Of a stretch of 27,049 nt of DNA, positions 22,516 to 27,049 are shown in pieces. The stretch covers positions 1-27,049 of the forward strand of contig DHVZ01000038.1 of the NCBI GenBank assembly GCA_002412925.1, given 5' to 3'. This DNA is from Anaerolineales bacterium UBA5195. GTDB lineage: Bacteria; Chloroflexota; Anaerolineae; Anaerolineales; Villigracilaceae. The notes beneath the pieces are model-generated. The model searched no databases. It saw nothing but the letters and a program-made list of their open reading frames with translations, and was not told where the DNA came from. The translations under genes were made by a program, and so were the position numbers. Positions within the stretch are counted from its first letter, which is position 1, and every line of letters starts with the position of its first letter.

Positions 22516-23439
22516 TCAGCCTTTCATCCAATCGACAACAGCCTTCAAGCCCTCGGCGAGCGAGGTCTGCGGCTTGAAACCAAGGATTTCAGCCGCCTTT
22601 TTGGGGCTGCCGACCGAGCGATAAATATCCCCAGAGCGGGTCGGCGCAAACTCAGGCGCGGGGGCATTGGGAAATAAATCCATCAACACTTCGATCAGAT
22701 CAAGGATGCGGGTTTCAGCACCGGTGCAGATGTTGAAAACCTGTCCGGGGGCGCTGGGATGCTGACTGGCAGCTATATTAGCCCGAACGACATCGCCAAC
22801 ATAAATCAGGTCGCGGGTCTGGCCGCCGTCGCCATAGATGGTGACCGGTTTGCCGTCGAGCAAGCGCCGGGCAAAGATCGGCACGGCAGCGGCGTACATG
22901 CTATCTGGGCGCTGGCGCGGCCCATAGACGTTGAAATAACGCAGGGCCACCACCTCCAGCCCAAAGGAGCGGGTATACATCTCAGCGTAGAGTTCGTCCA
23001 CGCGTTTTGAGACCGCATACGGGGAGAGTGGTCGCAGTGGGAACTGCTCTTCGAGCGGCATGGTCTCCAAATCCCCGTAAACCGCCGCAGAGGAAGCCAA
23101 AACAACCCTTTTTACGCCAGTTTTGCGCGCAGCTTCGAGCAGGTACTCAGTCCCGCGCTGATTGATTTCAAAGCACGGCAGGGGGTCGTCCATCGACTGG
23201 GGAACAGAGACAAAAGCCGCCTCGTGGAAGATAATGTCAATTCCTTGAGTTGCGACAGACAAAGCTTCCCTGTCTCGCAAATCGCTTTCCATAATTTCAA
23301 CGTTCAAACCCGCCAGATTCTCACGCTTGCCGGTGGAAAAATTATCCAGAATACGCACAAAATCGCCCTGCTCGAGCAGGGCGCAAACGAGGTGGGAACC
23401 GATGAACCCGGCGCCGCCAGTAACAAGGTAACGTTTCAT
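22516..23439 (-). CDS. NAD-dependent nucleotide-sugar epimerase (UDP-GlcNAc/UDP-Glc 4-epimerase-like)
   Basis: 307 residues, extended SDR. NAD-binding TGGAGFIGS (7-15), SSAAVYG with the catalytic Ser (116-122), Y141-x3-K145 in SPYAVSKR, and LRYFNVYGPRQRP, the pattern of UDP-N-acetylglucosamine 4-epimerases such as WbpP and GalE-like enzymes; FVSVPQSMDDPLPCFEINQRGT is the substrate-side motif of that group. It probably makes a galacto-configured sugar for the surface glycan. It starts at ATG 23439, whose last base region overlaps the stop of the sugar-transferase gene, and its stop lies 40 bases before the CapD ATG (or 1 base from a TTG start). Confidence 0.88.
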   Translation of the reverse strand: MKRYLVTGGAGFIGSHLVCALLEQGDFVRILDNFSTGKRENLAGLNVEIMESDLRDREALSVATQGIDIIFHEAAFVSVPQSMDDPLPCFEINQRGTEYLLEAARKTGVKRVVLASSAAVYGDLETMPLEEQFPLRPLSPYAVSKRVDELYAEMYTRSFGLEVVALRYFNVYGPRQRPDSMYAAAVPIFARRLLDGKPVTIYGDGGQTRDLIYVGDVVRANIAASQHPSAPGQVFNICTGAETRILDLIEVLMDLFPNAPAPEFAPTRSGDIYRSVGSPKKAAEILGFKPQTSLAEGLKAVVDWMKG

Positions 23440-24860
23440 TATCTACCCTTTCGACTCAAAACAGTGCTGATGGTGCGCAGGATGATGACAACATTCATGA
23501 TGAAAGAACGATGTTTGATGTAATACAGATCATATTCTAATTTGACAGAAGTATCTTCGACTGTGGCCGCATAGCCATAGTTGATCTGCGCCCAGCCGGT
23601 GATGCCCGGTTTAACCAGCAAACGCGCGCGATAAAATGGAATCTCTCTCTGGAAGGTTGCCACCCACTGGGCGCGTTCGGCGCGTGGACCAACAATGCTC
23701 ATCTCGCCGCGCAGGACATTCCAGAATTGGGGCAGTTCATCCAGCCGGGTAACACGCATAAAGTTGCCCACCCGGGTGACACGCGGATCATGCTCCCCGG
23801 CCATCTGGGGCTGGCCCTCCTTTTCGGCATCCTGGCGCATAGTGCGGAACTTGATAATTTGGAATTCCCGGCCGCCCTTGCCCAGGCGTTCCTGCCAGTA
23901 AAAGATGGGCAGGCCGCTATCCAAGAGGATGGCCACCGCCAGGAAGGGAAGCAGAATCAACAGGATGGCCAGTCCAACCAGCGATCCGACAATGTCAAGC
24001 AGGCGCTGGCCAAATTCGGCAAAACTGCTCGAGCGGGCCTCATCGACAAAAGAGCGGATAACCCAATCCGATTCGAGATGGTGGATGGGCACGCGGCCCA
24101 ATAATTCCTCATAAAGTGTGGGCATCCGGGTGATATCCGTGCCGCCTTCTTGCGCATCCAGCAAGGTTTGGAAGGTTTCGCCCTGCATTTCCCCGGTGAT
24201 CGCCACGACAATTTCAGTGATATTCATCTCATCAATCAGTCGCAGCAACTTGTCACTCCCGGCCAGGATGCGAAATCCTTCCACGTCTCTGCCAATCTTT
24301 TCCGGGTCATCATCGATGTAAGCGACCAGGTTAAAAGGTGGAGGGCTAATCTGATTATAAATCTCGGCCAGGGTGTGCCCGTTACCACCCGCCCCGACCA
24401 CCAGCACGCGGCGCAAATTTCCTTGTGAAGTATACAGACGGATATAGATCCAACGCCATAACAGGGTAAGCAGCGCCACCAAAATGATGAAAACTGCCAC
24501 CGCGCGCCGGTTAATGCGCCCAGGGTCATCGGAAAAGAAATAGATCAGCAAATAGGCCACTGCGCCCACCAGCGCGGCGACCAAGATGCCGCGCACGGTG
24601 CGGTTCCAACTGGCGGCGCGGTGCAAGTCGTAGATTTCCACCAAGAGCAGCATCCAGGCAAATGGCAGCAAGTAGAACCAATTGTCCACGCGCAAGCGGA
24701 AAAATTCCAGCGAAAATTGAAGCCACTTATCCCCCACGGACCAATAATAAATCCCAGCCAGTAACGCCAGAGCGGCTACTAACAGGTCGCCAAAAATCAG
24801 CACGGCGCGCTGTTCGCCGGGATGTAACCGCAAGGTTGTTTTTGTCGCTTCAGAGGCCAT
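23439..24860 (-). CDS. exopolysaccharide initiating sugar-phosphate transferase (polyprenyl glycosylphosphotransferase)
   Basis: 473 residues. It transfers a sugar-1-phosphate from UDP-sugar to undecaprenyl phosphate, the first membrane step of glycan assembly. Four N-terminal hydrophobic segments (about 18-40, 62-78, 92-110, 120-138), a CoA-binding-like Rossmann domain (VLVVGAGGNG, 152-161), a further hydrophobic helix (290-313), then the catalytic WcaJ/PglC-like domain: GLPIFYWQERLGKGGREF, IIKFRTMRQDAE, D374-E375 in RVTRLDELPQFWNVLRGEMS, GPRAE, and LLVKPGITGWAQINYGY. Gene order is the usual EPS start. ATG 24860 lies three bases after the GT2 stop. Confidence 0.92.
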   Translation of the reverse strand: MASEATKTTLRLHPGEQRAVLIFGDLLVAALALLAGIYYWSVGDKWLQFSLEFFRLRVDNWFYLLPFAWMLLLVEIYDLHRAASWNRTVRGILVAALVGAVAYLLIYFFSDDPGRINRRAVAVFIILVALLTLLWRWIYIRLYTSQGNLRRVLVVGAGGNGHTLAEIYNQISPPPFNLVAYIDDDPEKIGRDVEGFRILAGSDKLLRLIDEMNITEIVVAITGEMQGETFQTLLDAQEGGTDITRMPTLYEELLGRVPIHHLESDWVIRSFVDEARSSSFAEFGQRLLDIVGSLVGLAILLILLPFLAVAILLDSGLPIFYWQERLGKGGREFQIIKFRTMRQDAEKEGQPQMAGEHDPRVTRVGNFMRVTRLDELPQFWNVLRGEMSIVGPRAERAQWVATFQREIPFYRARLLVKPGITGWAQINYGYAATVEDTSVKLEYDLYYIKHRSFIMNVVIILRTISTVLSRKGR

Positions 24861-24863
24861 TCG

Positions 24864-25862
24864 TTACGATTTCCACATTCCTGAAAGAATACTCCACGAA
24901 AAACCGCCGCCCCAGGTGAAATGCATGACAGCAATTGCCAGCGGCAGGCCCAAAACCAAAAATAACTGTTTGCGCTGTAATCCCAGCCGCAAGCTGACCA
25001 ATCCCAATATACCAAAATATGCGAGAAGTTCAAAGGCCGCCAGCCAGGCGAAAATCGGCCAGGCCAGTCCCAACAGGCTTGCGCCAACCAGGCTGGACAC
25101 AAAGACCGGCGGCAGGGCCTGCCTCCAGCGCAGCGTGCCCGGATAGCGGCGCAGCATTTTGAACTTCCAAAAACCATAGCGAAAGTACTGACGAGCCAAC
25201 GCACCAAAGGACGAACGGGCAAAATAAATCGAGCGGATGGAGGGATCGAGCCAGATTTTTCCGCCAAACTGGCGAAGACGCGCATTGAACTCGTAATCCT
25301 CGTTGGTCAGCAGGGACTCGTCATACCCGCCGATTTTCTCCAGAAGAACTCGCCGCCAGGCCCCGAAAGGGACTGTGTCCACGCTGGCAGCTTCAGTCGC
25401 ATGGCGATAGAGCGCATCGCCCACCCCCAACGGGTGCGCCGCTGCAACGGCAATGGATTTCGCCATCCACGTCTCTGCGCCGGGACGGATCTCCCAGATG
25501 CCGCCGACGTTGTCGCCCCGCCCGGCTTCGAGCGCGGCGACGGATTTCTCAACGTAATCGGGATATGGCGCGGAATGCGCGTCCAAGCGGAGAAGGATTT
25601 CGCCAGTTGAAGCTTTGATCGCACAATTTAAAGCCGCCGGGATGGAACCCGCCGAGTTATCGATCACTTGCAGTTTTAAATCGGGATGTTCGCGCCGGAA
25701 ACACGCGATTACCTCGCGTGTTTGGTCGGTGGAATGGCCATCCGCGATGGTCAGATCCAGCAAGGCACGGGGATAGGTTTGCGCAAAAACCGCATCCAGC
25801 ATAAAGCGGATGCGTTTTTCCTCATTGTAACAGGGGACGACAATAGAGACGGTTGGGGGCAT
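24864..25862 (-). CDS. glycosyltransferase family 2, ExoA-like
   Basis: 332 residues. An inverting GT-A enzyme: VSIVVPCYNEEKRI at the N-terminus, the ADGHSTDQT nucleotide-side motif, LLRLDAHSAPYPDYVEK in place of DxD, the acceptor-side LTNEDYEFNARLRQFGGKIW, and two or three C-terminal hydrophobic segments (about 255-325). It resembles succinoglycan ExoA. ATG 25862 is chosen since the fold starts with PPTVSIVVP; a GTG 21 codons upstream is open but not conserved-looking. No clear ribosome binding site is seen. It is the first gene of the six-gene glycan operon. Confidence 0.85.
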   Translation of the reverse strand: MPPTVSIVVPCYNEEKRIRFMLDAVFAQTYPRALLDLTIADGHSTDQTREVIACFRREHPDLKLQVIDNSAGSIPAALNCAIKASTGEILLRLDAHSAPYPDYVEKSVAALEAGRGDNVGGIWEIRPGAETWMAKSIAVAAAHPLGVGDALYRHATEAASVDTVPFGAWRRVLLEKIGGYDESLLTNEDYEFNARLRQFGGKIWLDPSIRSIYFARSSFGALARQYFRYGFWKFKMLRRYPGTLRWRQALPPVFVSSLVGASLLGLAWPIFAWLAAFELLAYFGILGLVSLRLGLQRKQLFLVLGLPLAIAVMHFTWGGGFSWSILSGMWKS

Positions 25863-25998
25863 TACTACGATTTGCGATACTTCGAAACACTCAGCACAAG
25901 CTTCGGATTTAAGATATTCGCACACGCTGGTGGAGGTTTGCGGATAACCTGCGGAAGCCGCATGAAAAACTCACTACCCCACCAAACTGTGAGCATCT

Positions 25999-26007
25999 AT
26001 TTTACCA
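25999..26007 (-). promoter_or_regulatory. possible extended -10 promoter of the glycan operon
   Basis: TGG followed by TAAAAT on the minus strand, predicting a start near 25992 and a leader of about 130 bases to ATG 25862. No -35. The rest of the 278-base gap 25863-26140 shows only the hairpin at 26042-26080. Confidence 0.3.
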
Positions 26008-26041
26008 CCATGCGCGCCGGCGCTTTCACGCGTGCATCACC

Positions 26042-26080
26042 ATTCCCAGCCGGGCAACAAGATCACACCAGGCTGGGAAT
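26042..26080. other. 10-bp stem-loop downstream of ridA
   Basis: ATTCCCAGCC (26042-26051) is complementary to GGCTGGGAAT (26071-26080) with a 19-base loop. There is no T-tract on either strand, so termination is uncertain. Confidence 0.4.
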
Positions 26081-26140
26081 CGAAAGTCTGGGGCGAAGGC
26101 CATCCTTTCACCCGAGATTTTGCAATCAACCAACTGTCGA

Positions 26141-26524
26141 CTATTTCAGGGCAACGGCTTCGATTTCGACAATGGCGTTTTTGGGCAACCCGGCCACTGC
26201 AATAGTAGAGCGCGCCGGGGGATTGGACGGGAAAAATTCGGCGTAAATCGCGTTCATTTTGGGGAAATCGGCCATATCGCGCAGGAAAACGGTAGTCTTG
26301 ACGACTTTCTCAAGGCCCGACCCAGCGGCTTCGAGCACGTGCTTGAGGTTGGTCAGCACCTGGCGTGTTTGCGCTTCCAGGTCGGGACTGGCGAGTTCGC
26401 CAGTAGCCGGGTTGATGCCAGTCTGGCCAGAGCAAAACAGGAAACATTCGGTTTCGATGGCCGCAGAATAAGGGCCGAGGGCTTTTGGGGCTTTCGGTGC
26501 GACGATCACATTATGAATAGGCAT
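26141..26524 (-). CDS. ridA: RidA-family enamine/imine deaminase
   Basis: 127 residues, the normal length of RidA (YjgF/UK114). It hydrolyses reactive enamines and imines released by PLP enzymes such as serine/threonine dehydratase. Key features: PKALGPYSAAIE, FLFCSGQTGINPATGEL, the substrate carboxylate-binding R105 in NPPARSTIAVAGLP, and E120 in AIVEIEAVALK, all matching the active RidA subfamily. ATG 26524 has AGGAG six to seven bases upstream. A TAAAAT at 26555-26560 may be its -10. The gene is single-cistron here, diverging from the tRNA cluster. Confidence 0.94.
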   Translation of the reverse strand: MPIHNVIVAPKAPKALGPYSAAIETECFLFCSGQTGINPATGELASPDLEAQTRQVLTNLKHVLEAAGSGLEKVVKTTVFLRDMADFPKMNAIYAEFFPSNPPARSTIAVAGLPKNAIVEIEAVALK

Positions 26525-26554
26525 GGGTTTCTCCTGGTGAAAGTTTGTGGTTTG

Positions 26555-26560
26555 ATTTTA
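26555..26560 (-). promoter_or_regulatory. possible -10 box (TAAAAT) of ridA
   Basis: TAAAAT preceded by TG on the minus strand, start near 26548, leader of about 24 bases containing the GGAG site. The -35 is poor. Confidence 0.35.
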
Positions 26561-26621
26561 CAACAGTTTAGTCATGGTTTGCTATCCTGCGCGAGGACAA
26601 AGTTGCAAGTCGAAAAGTTGC

Positions 26622-26650
26622 TTGACAATCTCTCTAACAACGTGTAAAAT
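26622..26650 (+). promoter_or_regulatory. strong promoter of the tRNA cluster
   Basis: TTGACA (26622-26627), 17-base spacer, TAAAAT (26645-26650) preceded by TG. Start near 26657, 19 bases before tRNA-Phe. Confidence 0.88.
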
Positions 26651-26675
26651 CACGCACGCTTAACAAAAGAATATC

Positions 26676-26748
26676 GCCGAGATAGCTCAGTTGGTAGAGC
26701 ATGCGACTGAAAATCGCAGTGTCGTCAGTTCGATTCTGTCTCTCGGCA
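26676..26748 (+). tRNA. tRNA-Phe (anticodon GAA) with a T-stem mismatch
   Basis: Acceptor GCCGAGA (26676-26682) pairs with TCTCGGC (26741-26747), discriminator A. D-arm GCTC/GAGC, anticodon stem TGCGA/TCGCA around CTGAAAA, giving GAA. T-arm GTCAG-TTCGATT-CTGTC has a U-U mismatch at the second pair, where CTGAC would be expected. CCA is not encoded. Confidence 0.95.
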
Positions 26749-26776
26749 CTCATCGGTGAAATTGACCGAAAAAGAT

Positions 26777-26848
26777 GCGGGCGTAGTACAGCGGTAGTAC
26801 GTCTCCTTGCCAAGGAGAAGGTCGTGGGTTCGAATCCCATCGCCCGCT
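26777..26848 (+). tRNA. tRNA-Gly (anticodon GCC)
   Basis: Acceptor GCGGGCG (26777-26783) pairs with CGCCCGC (26841-26847), discriminator T. Anticodon stem TCTCC/GGAGA around TTGCCAA, GCC at 26809-26811. T-arm GTGGG-TTCGAAT-CCCAT (one G-U). No encoded CCA. Confidence 0.97.
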
Positions 26849-26890
26849 CTAGTGTTGCAACATCCTTGTTTAGATGGTGCGGTACAAGAA

Positions 26891-26967
26891 ATTGCTGATT
26901 GAAGATTGAAGATTGTGGATTGCCAAAACGATCGCCATCTTTAATCACCAATCAGCAATCTGTTTTT
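26891..26967. repeat. imperfect inverted repeat with a 7-base tandem repeat between tRNA genes
   Basis: Four 7-base units GATTGAA, GATTGAA, GATTGTG, GATTGCC run from 26897 to 26924. ATTGCTGATTG (26891-26901) is exactly complementary to CAATCAGCAAT (26949-26959), and the pairing extends imperfectly to about 25 bp. A T-run (26963-26967) follows, so it may also terminate or process the tRNA transcript. Confidence 0.6.
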
Positions 26968-26969
26968 AT

Positions 26970-27040
26970 GGCGACGTCGCCAAGTGGCAAGGCAAGGGTC
27001 TGCAAAACCCTCATCATGGGTTCAAATCCCATCGTCGCCT
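26970..27040 (+). tRNA. tRNA-Cys (anticodon GCA)
   Basis: Acceptor GGCGACG (26970-26976) pairs with CGTCGCC (27033-27039), discriminator T. Anticodon stem AGGGT/ACCCT around CTGCAAA, GCA at 27002-27004. T-arm ATGGG-TTCAAAT-CCCAT. No encoded CCA. Confidence 0.97.
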
Positions 27041-27049
27041 CAATCAAAA

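Noticed and set aside
26042..26080. Strong terminator of ridA
   Set aside because: The stem is good but neither strand has the T-tract needed, so it is listed only as a stem-loop.
26634..26951. A minus-strand open frame of 105 codons
   Set aside because: It runs across tRNA-Phe and tRNA-Gly on the opposite strand and ends in the repeat; it resembles the spurious proteins called over tRNA genes.
1..27049. CRISPR array, prophage, insertion sequence or toxin-antitoxin pair
   Set aside because: No regular spaced repeats, integrase or transposase motifs, or paired small genes were found; long antisense open frames are shadows of GC-rich coding sequences.

Overview
The window looks like a chromosomal segment from a fermentative, probably anaerobic member of the Chloroflexota, most likely Anaerolineae. 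This is inferred from the gene mix: a secreted protein built from a sequence repeat I associate with Chloroflexota, an ADP-forming acyl-CoA synthetase, a stomatin/NfeD pair, RidA, and a selenocysteine-encoding SelD. No phage, transposase or CRISPR array is visible. Intergenic gaps are all under about 300 bases and the gene order is that of ordinary core and envelope genes.

Layout. (1) 96-4746, minus strand: a compact operon selD - nucleoside deaminase - CorC/HlyC-type CBS membrane protein - gamma-glutamyltransferase. The selD gene has an in-frame UGA at the catalytic Cys position and is best read as a selenoprotein; a scan that treats UGA as stop loses its first 71 residues. (2) 4843-6622: a prohibitin-like SPFH protein (minus) diverging from an orphan PyrK-like 2Fe-2S protein (plus). 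The latter converges, through a strong bidirectional terminator, on a secreted repeat protein (minus, start at 7638). (3) 7752-10777: a UDP-ManNAc-type dehydrogenase (minus) diverging from an NfeD-slipin operon (plus). (4) 10909-14091, plus: RimI-like acetyltransferase, RNase D, and a beta-CASP metallo-beta-lactamase ribonuclease, then tRNA-Ser(CGA). (5) 14385-18309, minus: an ADP-forming acetyl-CoA synthetase with its own strong promoter and two upstream CRP/FNR-like dyads, then a DUF3592 membrane protein and a D-cysteine desulfhydrase/ACC deaminase family enzyme. (6) 18439-25862, minus: a tight six-gene surface-glycan operon (GT2, initiating sugar-phosphate transferase, NDP-sugar 4-epimerase, CapD-type 4,6-dehydratase, two tandem FemAB-like transferases). 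(7) 26141-27040: ridA (minus) and a plus-strand tRNA cluster Phe-Gly-Cys driven by a near-consensus promoter.

How the genes fit together. The glycan operon holds the initiating transferase, an extending glycosyltransferase and two nucleotide-sugar enzymes, and the separate UDP-ManNAc dehydrogenase could supply an acidic amino sugar; the two FemAB proteins suggest coupling to peptidoglycan or aminoacyl decoration. RNase D and the beta-CASP enzyme form an RNA-processing pair joined by a large intercistronic hairpin. Two genes (RNase D and the secreted repeat protein) show the same TATAAT-N6-start-codon arrangement, which predicts leaderless mRNAs.

The items most worth a second look are the selenocysteine SelD, the leaderless starts, the paired dyads in front of the acyl-CoA synthetase gene, the RNase intercistronic hairpin, and a palindromic repeat inserted in frame in one femAB copy. 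None of this was checked against a database; functions rest on motif recognition.
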